Assembly (NCBI RefSeq): GCF_022348185.1
Contig: NZ_JAKRFD010000021.1
Coordinates: 1 to 39,328 of the forward strand
Source of the DNA: Epibacterium sp. Ofav1-8
Lineage (GTDB): Bacteria > Pseudomonadota > Alphaproteobacteria > Rhodobacterales > Rhodobacteraceae
Length of the DNA: 39,328 bases
Reading direction: 5' to 3'
The position numbers and the translations under genes are program-made. Within the stretch, counting starts at the first letter, position 1; the number at the start of each line of letters is the position of its first letter. The notes under the pieces are model-generated. The model was not told the origin of the DNA. It saw only the letters and a list, made by a program, of their open reading frames with translations, and made no database searches. Of the stretch, positions 8,319 to 15,751 are shown piece by piece.

Positions 8319-8591
8319 ATGAAAAACATCGCCGCCGCAATCGCCATTGCCCTGTCCGCAAGCTCGGCTGCCGCACTGCCCACCACCAACGGTTTGCAAC
8401 TGAATGGCCTGCATTCCAATGGATTCACTTTGAACGGACTGCGGTTCAACGGTTTTACGCTGAACGGTATTTCGGGGAACGTCATCACCTTCAACGGCAT
8501 GTCCTCCAACGTCATCACAATCAACGGCATCGCACCAGGTCAAAGTGAAACGCTGACAGGCCTGGCTCTGCTGGCCTCCAAAAAGCTGTAA
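8319..8591 (+). CDS. Small secreted protein of NGxxx pentapeptide repeats
   Basis: A 90-residue protein with a clear signal peptide (KNIAAAIAIALSASSAAA, cleavage near AAALP). The mature part consists of ten consecutive five-residue units, in order: NGLQL, NGLHS, NGFTL, NGLRF, NGFTL, NGISG, NVITF, NGMSS, NVITI, NGIAP. The third position is always hydrophobic, as in pentapeptide-repeat right-handed beta-helices (consensus A[ND]LxX), but here Asn-Gly leads each unit. The start at 8319 is set by AAAGGA 6 bp upstream and by the promoter motif at 8251. I do not recognise a named family. The Asn ladder parallels the Asn ladder of the giant protein at 22876. A surface or periplasmic structural role is a guess. 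Confidence 0.75.
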   Translation: MKNIAAAIAIALSASSAAALPTTNGLQLNGLHSNGFTLNGLRFNGFTLNGISGNVITFNGMSSNVITINGIAPGQSETLTGLALLASKKL

Positions 8592-8677
8592 CGACGCCGG
8601 CGCACAGCCCACCCTTGGACCGGTGCCACAAGGTAGGGCACCGGCCAGCAACCGATCTGCTGCAAGGACATCTCATA

Positions 8678-9358
8678 GTGCAATTCTCTTTCCGCAAATG
8701 GCCCGCGCTCGCGATAGTGACCGTTTGGGCGCTGCCTGCGTGTGCGGACGTGGATGAAGTCGACCTGTCCGCCTCACCGCTTATGCGATCCGAAATGCAG
8801 CGCAAGGTTCTGCAATATACGGTCGAATGTGCCCTTCCGAACGGGGACACGGCTTTTGGCGTGCATGACGGAACGCGGTACGAATTTGCCGGCGCCATTG
8901 GGATTGCCCCGGAATGGCGCGAAGGCCCGCTGCCGAAACCAAAGCAGCTGGATCTTACCGCCTGCCTTCTGGCCCGGACCAATGCGTTTGGCGTGTCGGT
9001 CGCCATATCACTGCGGAGCGAAAGCGGCGGCTTGGCCGCACTGCCGATGTTTGCCGCCAGTCAAGAGGAACATGAGGATTTCCCGCTTTGGGAAGGCGCT
9101 TTTTTCGGCAATATCTTTGACCCCAACCCGGTGGCCTATGCCTGTACCGGGGCTGGCGGTAAAGATGCCGCGCTGCGCGCACTGAAACGTATCTGCACCT
9201 TGCCAACTGCCCAGACCACTACAGATGGCGCGCAAGTGTCGGCCTGTGGCTTTGTGGTTCTGGGAACTTGCGAGGATGTTGCAACCACACCCATCGGACG
9301 CGTCTTTGCCGATCATATGGTGCATGTCTACTTGCCGGATCGAGCGGTTTCACCCTGA
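8678..9358 (+). CDS. Putative periplasmic protein, unknown function
   Basis: A 226-residue protein if the GTG at 8678 is used; this start is preceded by AAGGA and gives a good signal peptide (KWPALAIVTVWALPACADV), whereas the upstream ATG at 8615 would put a polar extension ahead of it. The mature domain has several cysteines (ECALP, TACLLA, YACTG, KRICTLP, SACGFVVLGTCED), consistent with disulfides in the periplasm. It lies 86 bp downstream of the NGxxx-repeat gene and probably shares its transcript. I do not recognise the family. Confidence 0.7.
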   Translation: MQFSFRKWPALAIVTVWALPACADVDEVDLSASPLMRSEMQRKVLQYTVECALPNGDTAFGVHDGTRYEFAGAIGIAPEWREGPLPKPKQLDLTACLLARTNAFGVSVAISLRSESGGLAALPMFAASQEEHEDFPLWEGAFFGNIFDPNPVAYACTGAGGKDAALRALKRICTLPTAQTTTDGAQVSACGFVVLGTCEDVATTPIGRVFADHMVHVYLPDRAVSP

Positions 9359-9400
9359 GGCGGTGCAGCACTTGATCTTGGCCAACCTTTTGAGATAAAA

Positions 9401-10129
9401 ATGAAAAATCTGTTTTTTCTGATTTATGCCTTGCTGTCCTATGCCCTGTTCGGGGTGGCCTTTTTGCTCATGGTCGCCTTCCTTCTAAGCTTGCCCGGGC
9501 TGCCGTCACGCGCGCCTTCATCGGTCACTGCGGCCGTGCTGTTCAACACGGGCATGATCTTTGCATTCGGCGCTACCCACAGCGTCATGGCGCGCGATTG
9601 GTTCAAACGCCGATGGACCCGGATCGTAGCGCCCGATATCGAACGCGCGACATATGTACTGCAATCATCGCTGTTTCTGATTGCGATTGTCTGGTTCTGG
9701 CAGCCGATGCCTGCGGTGCTTTGGTCCTTCGAAGGCCCGGCTATGATCTTGCCGCTGCTGGTCTTTGCCCTTGGCGCGGCCATGGTGGTGGTGTCCACTT
9801 TCCTTCTGGGTCATCTGGAGTTTGTCGGGATTGCCCAGCCTTGGAATCGGCTGCAGGGCGGCCGCACGACCGAAGATGCCTTCCGCACACCGTTTCTTTA
9901 CCGGGTGGTGCGTCATCCGCTGCAACTGGGCCTGTTGCTGATATTTTACTTCATCCCCGAGATGACCGTCGGACATCTGCTGTTTGCGGGGCTGATGACC
10001 GTCTACATGCTGGTCGGTCTACATTTCGAGGAGAAATCCCTGGTCAAGCGCTTTGGGGATACCTACCGCACCTATCAAGGCCGGGTGCCGATGTTGCTGC
10101 CGCGCCTGTTGCGGCCCCGCTTGAAGTAA
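9401..10129 (+). CDS. mddA: Membrane methyltransferase, MddA/isoprenylcysteine methyltransferase-like
   Basis: The 242-residue protein has about five to six hydrophobic segments and the S-adenosylmethionine-binding C-terminus of the ICMT/PEMT superfamily: YRVVRHPLQLGLLLIFY and EEKSLVKRFGDTYRTYQGRVPMLLP. The segments WQPMPAVLW, RTPFLYRVVRHP, MTVGHLLFAGLMTVYMLVG and the closing VPMLLP are what I know from MddA, which methylates methanethiol to dimethyl sulfide. That identity is plausible for a marine bacterium but rests on remembered motifs; a generic ICMT-like methyltransferase is the alternative. It follows the periplasmic protein by 42 bp, probably in the same operon. Confidence 0.65.
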   Translation: MKNLFFLIYALLSYALFGVAFLLMVAFLLSLPGLPSRAPSSVTAAVLFNTGMIFAFGATHSVMARDWFKRRWTRIVAPDIERATYVLQSSLFLIAIVWFWQPMPAVLWSFEGPAMILPLLVFALGAAMVVVSTFLLGHLEFVGIAQPWNRLQGGRTTEDAFRTPFLYRVVRHPLQLGLLLIFYFIPEMTVGHLLFAGLMTVYMLVGLHFEEKSLVKRFGDTYRTYQGRVPMLLPRLLRPRLK

Positions 10130-10131
10130 AC

Positions 10132-10150
10132 CCGCCCCTGATCGGGGCGG
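10132..10150 (+). terminator. Hairpin after the methyltransferase gene
   Basis: CCGCCCC-tgatc-GGGGCGG forms a perfect 7-bp GC stem with a 5-nt loop, starting 3 bp after the methyltransferase stop codon. No T-run follows, so intrinsic termination would be weak. Position supports an end-of-operon role. Confidence 0.5.
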
Positions 10151-10188
10151 ATCAGGCGTCAGCCCCGTCCGAGGTTGCGAAAGCCCGT

Positions 10189-10359
10189 TTAGAACCTTCG
10201 GCGGTAGACTGACGCCGTCATCCCGTCATGCTTTCGGAAAATGTGACAAAGACTTGAGACTTCCTCGTATCCGACCTCGGCGGCGATTTCTTCGATGCTT
10301 TCGTCGCTCGTCTCCAGCAGATGCTTGCCCTCTTCTACTCGCAAGCGCTGTAGGTAGTC
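10189..10359 (-). pseudogene. AraC-family regulator, C-terminal remnant
   Basis: The minus strand encodes 56 residues that are unmistakably the second helix-turn-helix of an AraC/GlxA-type regulator: YLQRLRVEEGKHLLETS, then SIEEIAAEVGYEEVSSLCHIFRKHDGM and the terminal YRRRF before a stop. An in-frame TGA lies just upstream and the ligand-binding and first DNA-binding halves are missing. It is a decayed fragment with no predicted function. Confidence 0.75.
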
Positions 10360-10364
10360 CGTTC

Positions 10365-10784
10365 ATGTCGGTGCTAAAGATCGGGCATCTTTGGTCGCTA
10401 ACCTCCGGGAACGAGAGCGAAAGGCTACTGGCGCTTGCTGCGGTCGGCATCGGCACGACCCGTCCCTTGTTGGGTGCCGCCATCATACTGCGAGGAAACG
10501 ACCAGGCGGCCCAGGAGTTGCGCCGCGTCTTTCCTCAGCATCGCCGGGTGATCGAGCGGATCCGTGGATTGTCGCAGAACCTCGGCAAACGGCTTCCGGG
10601 GTGGTGGGAAACAGAGCATCCGGCAAGGCAGGAAACACCTGGTTCGAGCCACACAAATACGTCCGAGACCGCTTTGCAAGCAGCACGTCAAGCCATCTCA
10701 GAGCTTGGGGCAGACGCAAATCGTGAAGCACTGCTGGCGCGCGCAGATGCAATCTGGAAGCGTTCATCTGGCGCGAAGTCCTGA
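10365..10784 (+). CDS. Hypothetical protein
   Basis: An open frame of 139 residues from ATG 10365. It starts just beyond the AraC remnant, whose antisense region accounts for the longer upstream extension of the frame. The N-terminal part has a weakly hydrophobic stretch (LLALAAVGIGTTRPLLGAAIIL); the rest is polar and Arg/Ala-rich with QAARQAISELGADANREALLARADAIW, likely helical. There is no strong ribosome-binding site and I recognise no family. It could be a truncated gene or a chance frame in decaying DNA. Confidence 0.3.
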   Translation: MSVLKIGHLWSLTSGNESERLLALAAVGIGTTRPLLGAAIILRGNDQAAQELRRVFPQHRRVIERIRGLSQNLGKRLPGWWETEHPARQETPGSSHTNTSETALQAARQAISELGADANREALLARADAIWKRSSGAKS

Positions 10785-10808
10785 AGTGTGGAGCCTGTGG
10801 GTATATTG

Positions 10809-10872
10809 TAATTAAGGGTACAAAACGCCCCAAAGCGCTCTGAAACCGCAGAATCTGATTAATTAGGGTACA
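10809..10872. repeat. Direct repeat of AATTA(A)GGGTACA
   Basis: TAATTAAGGGTACA ends at 10822 and TTAATTAGGGTACA occurs at 10859-10872, about 50 bp apart, in an AT-rich intergenic patch (10785-11041) otherwise without a gene. The meaning is unknown; they could be binding sites or remnants of a mobile element end. Confidence 0.35.
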
Positions 10873-11041
10873 GTGACAGAAGTTGTAGAGGACTAATTCT
10901 AAAGGGAAAATTGGGGTTGGTCAAAAATCTCATAATGAATTTTTTGTTAATAGATTGGCTAACTATGCCAAAGGTTCAAGTCTCTATCTCGAATACCCCA
11001 CGTCAGAAAACTAGGCTGGACCGGGGTTGTTGCGATTTTGG

Positions 11042-11642
11042 TTACCACATGCGCTCGCGAGCGTGATCAGGATATTCGGCATCATACTTTTCGGAGTCAA
11101 AATCAGAAATCTGCTCACGGATGAAATCACCCGCCGTCGGCAGCTCTTCTGGCAAATCACCGTGACCCCAAAGAGCTGATCTCATCAGAGCTTTAGCGCA
11201 CTGAAAATACGCTTCCTGAACATCAACTACGACAACTGTCATTGGTACATGCCGTCCCTTGGTGAAAATCTTTCGGACTTCCTCGTCGGCCGTAACAAAT
11301 CCGGTACCGTTGATACGCACAACATTGTTCACCCCCGGGATCATGAACATCAGGCTCAGTCTTCCGTCGGACACAAGGTTCCTGAGTGAATCTATACGGT
11401 TGTTTCCGCGCCAATCGGGAAGCGAGAGTTTTCTGGTCTCGAATTCTCACGACTGGCCCGTCTTCCCCGCGCGGGCTTCTGTCCGTCTCTCCTGGGCCGA
11501 CCGTAGCCAATACCACGAAGCGGGCCGCATCAATCCATGTTCGATAGAGTGGCGTAATATGGTCGACGACCTTCTTTTTTGCGCCAGTTGGCACGTCGCC
11601 GTACAGTGCCTCCAATTCCGATGTTTCCCTGATTGGTTGCAT
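11042..11642 (-). pseudogene. PNPOx-like flavin-binding protein, frameshifted
   Basis: Two overlapping minus-strand frames together give one pyridoxamine-5'-phosphate-oxidase-like protein of about 200 residues. The first frame starts at 11642 (ELEALYGDVPTGAKKKVVDH, then WIDAARFVVLATVGP and a DRSPRGE segment). It shifts after DQKTLA near 11420-11440; the continuation PDWRGNNRIDSLRNLVSDGR, then LSLMFMIPGVNNVVRINGTG lies in the other frame and ends at 11042. A small deletion of about 2 nt explains this. The family is likely the MSMEG_1061-type PNPOx-like group. As read, the gene is broken; a sequencing error is the alternative. Confidence 0.75.
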
Positions 11643-11687
11643 TATGAATCCGTATTTGTTCGATGGTTTTGGAGTGATGGTTTGACG

Positions 11688-12326
11688 CTAGATCAACGTC
11701 ACGTTTTGCTCTTGTAGCTGCAGAAGAGTCTGTTCCGCTTTCTTATGGTTGGCGGAGAGAACACCGTTGAGAGCGATCTCCACGTCATATTCCCTTTGGC
11801 GCGCGGCCGTTGCAGTCTTTGCAACGCAGAAATTGGTGTCCAATCCCAGGATCCGAACGACCCCAACGTCTAGCTTGGCGAGAAGTTCGTCGAGTTCATC
11901 GGTTTCAAACGCATCCTGAACACGTTTGACCAAGACATGGTCCGCAAGTTCATCAAGTGGCTCAAGAAGCTCAGTTCCAGGCTTTCCAGCAATCGCCAGG
12001 CCTTTTCCGAACACACGTGCGATGGCTTTCGTCGATGGAATTGACCATTCGTGTCGGACGGCGATTACAGGAATGCCCTCTTCCTTGGCAGATTGGACTT
12101 CATGCAAGATGTGTTTCTTAGCAGCCGCTTTGTCCGTCTCGGAGAAAGTGCCAGCTTCCCAGAACGCCGATTGCAGATCGATGAGCACGAGCGCCTTTTT
12201 TGATCGCTTTCCAATGGGCTTGCCCGAGCTTACACGACCGATGAGCCGTATGCCGTTGAAGAACCAGATCACCGCAAAAAGTGCAACAGCACTAGGCAAA
12301 ATCCAGATTAGGTCGCCAAAGTCCAT
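11688..12326 (-). CDS. Isochorismatase-family cysteine hydrolase with N-terminal membrane anchor
   Basis: The 212-residue protein has an N-terminal hydrophobic helix (LIWILPSAVALFAVIWFFNG) followed by a complete isochorismatase/nicotinamidase-like domain. The catalytic triad is visible: D50 in VLIDLQ, K134 in VLVKRVQDAF and C167 in LDTNFCVAKTA. The enzyme class hydrolyses amides or vinyl ethers; the substrate is not predictable. The membrane anchor is unusual for this normally soluble family. It sits between two frameshifted genes (PNPOx-like and PaiB-like), all on the minus strand, and is the only intact gene of the three. Confidence 0.88.
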   Translation of the reverse strand: MDFGDLIWILPSAVALFAVIWFFNGIRLIGRVSSGKPIGKRSKKALVLIDLQSAFWEAGTFSETDKAAAKKHILHEVQSAKEEGIPVIAVRHEWSIPSTKAIARVFGKGLAIAGKPGTELLEPLDELADHVLVKRVQDAFETDELDELLAKLDVGVVRILGLDTNFCVAKTATAARQREYDVEIALNGVLSANHKKAEQTLLQLQEQNVTLI

Positions 12327-12368
12327 TTCTATTTCCTCTCTTATTCAGCTCTTGTTCGGTCTTGTTGG

Positions 12369-13008
12369 CTATCGCCTTGCGCAAGCGGCGACCAACGACG
12401 CCAATTCATTGCCATCCACCGTTCCCGACTGACTTAGTCCGTGCTGGACTCCCGCCGCATCGCGAGATTGCTTGTTTTGGCTCACTTTCCAAGTTTCCTG
12501 CAGATCTTTGATTTCTATCGTAAAACCGGCGAGTGCCCGGAACTGTCGTTGTATGAAATCATCAGGCGTATCAGAAACCGACCAAGGCTCCTCGCGATTG
12601 CCTTCATGCTGACTTTTGAGTTCTTCCAAGTGTTTCAGTAGCCACATGGAATCCCGGGTGAAGTTCAAGACGCCCCGTGCATGAACGACAACGTAATTCC
12701 AGGTCGCCACCACTTTTCCATCCTCCTTCTTTGACGCGTACCAGGAGGGAGTGACATACGACTGTGGGCCCTGAAAGATGGCGAGTACAGGCGATGTCAT
12801 CGCCGCGATGCCGAAACAGCGGACTAGCAGCAGCAATGTGCCCTTCCAGCTGACAGCCACCTTGTTCGTTTTGCTTGAGAACAAGGGGCACGTGGTCTGC
12901 AGAGAGTTCGCCCTGTACTGAGGACACTCGGGTCGCGAACGGTCGTGACCGCATCAATTCATGCATTACGTCAACGCATTCTTCCCTAAAAAATGATGGT
13001 TGGAACAT
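12369..13008 (-). pseudogene. PaiB-family FMN-binding protein, frameshifted
   Basis: The PaiB-like protein is split between two minus-strand frames. The start at 13008 gives MFQPSFFREECVDVMHEL, then ELSADHVPLVLKQ and LEGHIAAASPLFRH. After a single-nucleotide shift near 12790-12810 the second frame continues with VLAIFQGPQSYVTPSWYASK, KVVATWNYVVVHARG, WSVSDTPDDFI and the hallmark ETWKVSQNKQSRDAAGV. PaiB proteins are FMN-binding and were first described as regulators of sporulation and protease genes. The full length would be about 210 residues, normal for the family. As read it is inactivated. Confidence 0.8.
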
Positions 13009-13309
13009 GTTCTAGGACCTTATTCTTTGTGGTGACGATTGAGCGACTTCCCTGCTCTCGAAAACTCGATAGAAACATTGGGAGCAACTGAGCATTTCTG
13101 ACAGGATAGTTTTGACCAATGTCAAAAGGCTGAGCAGTCAACAATTCTACAGCATCGCAAATTCGGGTGAAAACCCCTTCCCGGAGTAGAAACATCTAGT
13201 CACGATATGCACTTTGGCTTGGCTACCTCCAGTAGGCTCGAGTGATAACCAACGCGAGAAGCGTGTTTTTCATATTGGTAGTTAAGCCGAGGGTAATCAT
13301 TCTTTGCTT
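13009..13309. other. Intergenic stretch with no supported gene
   Basis: A 69-codon minus-strand frame at 12986-13195 and other short frames here show no family motif or convincing ribosome-binding site. I see no terminator, promoter or RNA gene that I can support. Confidence 0.5.
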
Positions 13310-14114
13310 TCAGGTGTCGATGGCAAGAAGCTGTTGTTTCGTAGTTGCCAACACTTCCGAGAGTGGCACAGTGCTTTCTGGACCGACGAAGACGAAACGC
13401 GCTCCCGAAGCTGACCATGATACCGTATCATAACTGCCCACCTTCCGAATGTTTGCCGCAGCATCGGTCGGGCTTGTGTCTACCGGAGCAATGCAAAGTG
13501 CGACAACGGAACCCGCGCGATCAGTATTCAACAGTTGCGCCACCGGGAGCCCATTGGCCGCCAGAAGCCTTGCGCCACGGAACTCAAGACCATGCGCCGT
13601 TAGGTCGGGGGTGGCAAAGGTCACGCCAGTGGTCTTTCCTAGCCAGCTTTCAATATGATCCTTTTCGCTTGCGGCCACCTCCACAAGGTGGCGGCTCTGG
13701 GTTTCGTAAACATCGTGGGAACCGACCACCTGCATCACCCAGGCTGAGGCGGCCAAGCGCGCGGTGTGCGCTCCATAGTGAAAGCTACCCGCCAGCCCAA
13801 AACACAAGACCGCACAGGCTGCGGCAATTACCGACAAACGCCAACCATGCGGCGGCCGGTCGCTGTTGGCGGCGGGTAGCTCCATGGTGCGGCCCATACA
13901 ATCGCTCTGATGGGAGGGCGCGTAGATTGTCGTCGAAGGCGCTTCGAGCCTTCATATTCGCGCTTTTTAGCATTTCGAACGTTCTCTGAAAATTGTTGTC
14001 CTCGGCTAGGCGCGCCTCGGCCTCCTGCCGACCGCATGGGGACAATTCGCCGTCTAGATAGGCGTTTAGCAAATCCTCTATGTTCCGGTCGGCCCCACCT
14101 TCGGCATCCGTCAT
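13310..14114 (-). pseudogene. Anti-sigma-factor-like membrane protein, frameshifted paralogue of 37513-38283
   Basis: Two minus-strand frames join near 13895. The first (from ATG 14114, AGGAAG upstream) gives the cytosolic N-terminus: IEDLLNAYLDGELSPCGRQE, then EARLAEDNNFQRTFEML. The second gives one transmembrane helix (LSVIAAACAVLCFGLAG) and a periplasmic domain with RHLVEVAASEKDHIESWLGK, TPDLTAHGLEFRGARLL and GLPVAQLLNTD. This order and the sequences match the intact paralogue at the other end of the secretion locus. The layout is that of a membrane anti-sigma factor, but the zinc-binding His/Cys motif is absent. A 1-nt indel breaks the reading frame here. The ECF-type promoter motif at 14153-14182 precedes it. 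Confidence 0.78.
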
Positions 14115-14152
14115 TGGTCTTCCTCGTGTGGCCTGTGCAGTTTTGTCCTATT

Positions 14153-14182
14153 TATAAACGCCCGTTGCCGTCAGATTATTCC
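14153..14182 (-). promoter_or_regulatory. ECF-type promoter motif GGAATA-N16-CGTTTATA (minus strand)
   Basis: On the minus strand GGAATA (14182-14177) is followed after 16 bp by CGTTTATA (14160-14153). It lies about 40 bp upstream of the anti-sigma-like start codon at 14114 and has the same layout as five other motifs in the window. The intact paralogue at 37513 carries the same kind of site, so conservation across the pair supports function. Confidence 0.65.
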
Positions 14183-14266
14183 CGGCATTGGAAGATTTTT
14201 TTGGTCCGGCTAATTGCACGCGCGGCGAGCAGTCTGGAACCACACAAATCGGGGAGCCGTCGTCAT

Positions 14267-15314
14267 GGCGTTGTTGCGCAAATCCATGGGGATTCATCTT
14301 GTGAATCCACTATGCTAGCTGTGCAACATGAGCAGACCTCCGAAGACGACATACAAGACGACCAACTGGAAGAGCTACAATCATGCGCTGATGCAGCGCG
14401 GATCGCTGACCGTCTGGTTCAATCCCTCGATGCAATGGGAGGCGGTACCGTCCGGGCGTCGTGGTCGCCAGCAGTCCTATAGCGGCGCCGCGATCCAGGC
14501 CTGCCTGACCCTCAAGGTCCTCCTCGGGCTGACACTCCGCCAGACGACAGGGTTCGTTGAGAGCCTGCTGGAACTGTCCGGCCTTGGCTGGTCCGTGCCT
14601 GACTTCAGCACCCTGTCGCGTCGCCAAAAGGCCTTGGACGTCACCATCCCGTATCGGGGCTCCAACGGCGCGCTTCACCTGCTCGTCGACCGCACCGGCA
14701 TCAAGGTGGAAGGTGAAGGAGAGTGGCACACGCGCAAGCACGGTGGCTCGCGACGCAGGGTTTGGCGCAAGATCCACCTCGGGATCGACGAGGAAACATT
14801 GGAGATCCGGGCGGTCGAGGTCACCTCCAGAAATGTCGGCGACGCGCCGATGCTGCCGGACCTGCTTGCCCAAATTCCGGCGGGGGAGGAGATCGCCACC
14901 GTCACCGCCGACGGTGCCTATGACACCCGCGCTTGCCATGATGCCATCGCGGCCCGGGGCGCGGCGGCAGTCATTCCGCCGAGGCGGACTGCGAGGCCTT
15001 GGAAGCCGGACACGGCCGGAGCTCGCGCGCGAAATGAGGTCCTGCGAGCATCGAAGCACTTGGGTCGGGCGCTGTGGCGAAACTGGAGCGGGTATCACCG
15101 CCGTAGCAGCGTGGAGACGAAAATAAACTGCGTGAAGCTGCTCGGCCAAAGGTTAATGTCACGAGACTTCGAGCGCCAGGTCGCCGAAGTTCAGATCCGT
15201 GCAGCGGTCATGAACCGCTTCACCGCACTCGGCATCCCTGTCACCTTGGCCCTAGGATAAGTGTGTCCGGGGAAAGGGGAACTCTGGCTGTTAGCTGATT
15301 TGTGCAACAGCGCC
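14267..15314 (+). mobile_element. IS5-family insertion sequence (IS903-type ends)
   Basis: The 1048-bp element is bounded by imperfect terminal inverted repeats: left GGCGTTGTTGCGCAAATC at 14267-14284 and right GATTTGTGCAACAGCGCC at 15297-15314 (16 of 18 match). A secondary dyad, GGATTCA-tcttg-TGAATCC, lies just inside the left end. It contains one intact transposase gene. Flanking sequences (CGTCGTCAT left, GTTCCTTTC right) show no convincing target duplication, so the element may have undergone deletion or recombination next to it. It sits between the anti-sigma-like pseudogene and the hlyC operon. Confidence 0.88.
14328..15260 (+). CDS. IS5-family transposase
   Basis: An intact 310-residue DDE transposase. 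Catalytic residues are visible in LLVDRTGIK (first Asp), VTADGAYDT (second Asp) and SSVETKINC (Glu), with the IS5-family Y-(2)-R-(3)-E pattern around YHRRSSVETK. The N-terminal NWKSYNHALMQRGSLTVWF is also typical. The C-terminal 50 residues are nearly the same as the remnant at 730-885, so related copies have been active in this replicon. Confidence 0.95.
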   Translation: MSRPPKTTYKTTNWKSYNHALMQRGSLTVWFNPSMQWEAVPSGRRGRQQSYSGAAIQACLTLKVLLGLTLRQTTGFVESLLELSGLGWSVPDFSTLSRRQKALDVTIPYRGSNGALHLLVDRTGIKVEGEGEWHTRKHGGSRRRVWRKIHLGIDEETLEIRAVEVTSRNVGDAPMLPDLLAQIPAGEEIATVTADGAYDTRACHDAIAARGAAAVIPPRRTARPWKPDTAGARARNEVLRASKHLGRALWRNWSGYHRRSSVETKINCVKLLGQRLMSRDFERQVAEVQIRAAVMNRFTALGIPVTLALG

Positions 15315-15677
15315 GTTCCTTTCAAATGAAGTCCTGCTTGGGACCGTTCTGGGGCGTAGGGACCCGTAGAACAGGCGGCGCATTTGGTGGTCCGGGAGTG
15401 CAAGGATCGGAAAGGTGTGGGCATCAGAACCTCGCGGACCTAGCTTACGATGTCTGCCTTGAACCGCCAGAATGTGATTGGGCTGCCTACAAAAACCGTG
15501 AAAAACCCAGATAACCCACCTTTTCGGCCGATCATGCCGGTTCACGTCCGGGCGGGGTTGGGCAAGCGCCCCCTACTGGCTCCTCGCTTTTGGTATCGGA
15601 CCGGGTCTAGGATGTCCGCTGGCCGATGAGGTCGAAGGCTCCGAAAAGGTTGCAATCACGACGTCTCACACCCGGAG
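15315..15677. other. Intergenic stretch upstream of the secretion operon, no supported gene
   Basis: This stretch of about 360 bp between the IS5 right end and the promoter motif at 15678 has only short frames without recognisable motifs. It may include scraps of older insertion sequences, but I cannot assign any. Confidence 0.5.
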
Positions 15678-15707
15678 GGAATAATTCTGCAGGATCGAGC
15701 GTTATGC
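15678..15707 (+). promoter_or_regulatory. ECF-type promoter motif GGAATA-N16-CGTTATGC of the secretion operon
   Basis: GGAATA at 15678-15683, 16 bp, then CGTTATGC at 15700-15707. The upstream in-frame ATG at 15707 falls at the end of this motif and so would not be in the transcript; this supports the ATG at 15752 as the true start of the acyltransferase gene. Layout is identical to the five other sites. Confidence 0.65.
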
Positions 15708-15751
15708 ATTCGGAGGCCTTGGAAAAATCGGCCAAAAGAGAAGGAAAAAGC

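Noticed and set aside
10960-11000. GGTTCAAGTCTC resembling a tRNA T-arm near 10974
   Set aside because: No acceptor stem, anticodon arm or D-arm can be assembled around it, so I do not call a tRNA or an attachment site.
12986-13195. Minus-strand 69-codon frame upstream of the PaiB-like gene
   Set aside because: It overlaps the PaiB start, shows no recognisable motif and has no supporting context.
14258-15323. Target-site duplication flanking the intact IS5 element
   Set aside because: The 9 bp on either side (CGTCGTCAT and GTTCCTTTC) do not match and shorter matches are not convincing.
15626-15751. N-terminal extension of the HlyC-type protein from upstream ATGs
   Set aside because: The upstream in-frame ATGs lie before or at the end of the promoter motif at 15678-15707 and lack a good ribosome-binding site; ATG 15752 has GAAGGA and gives the family's normal length.
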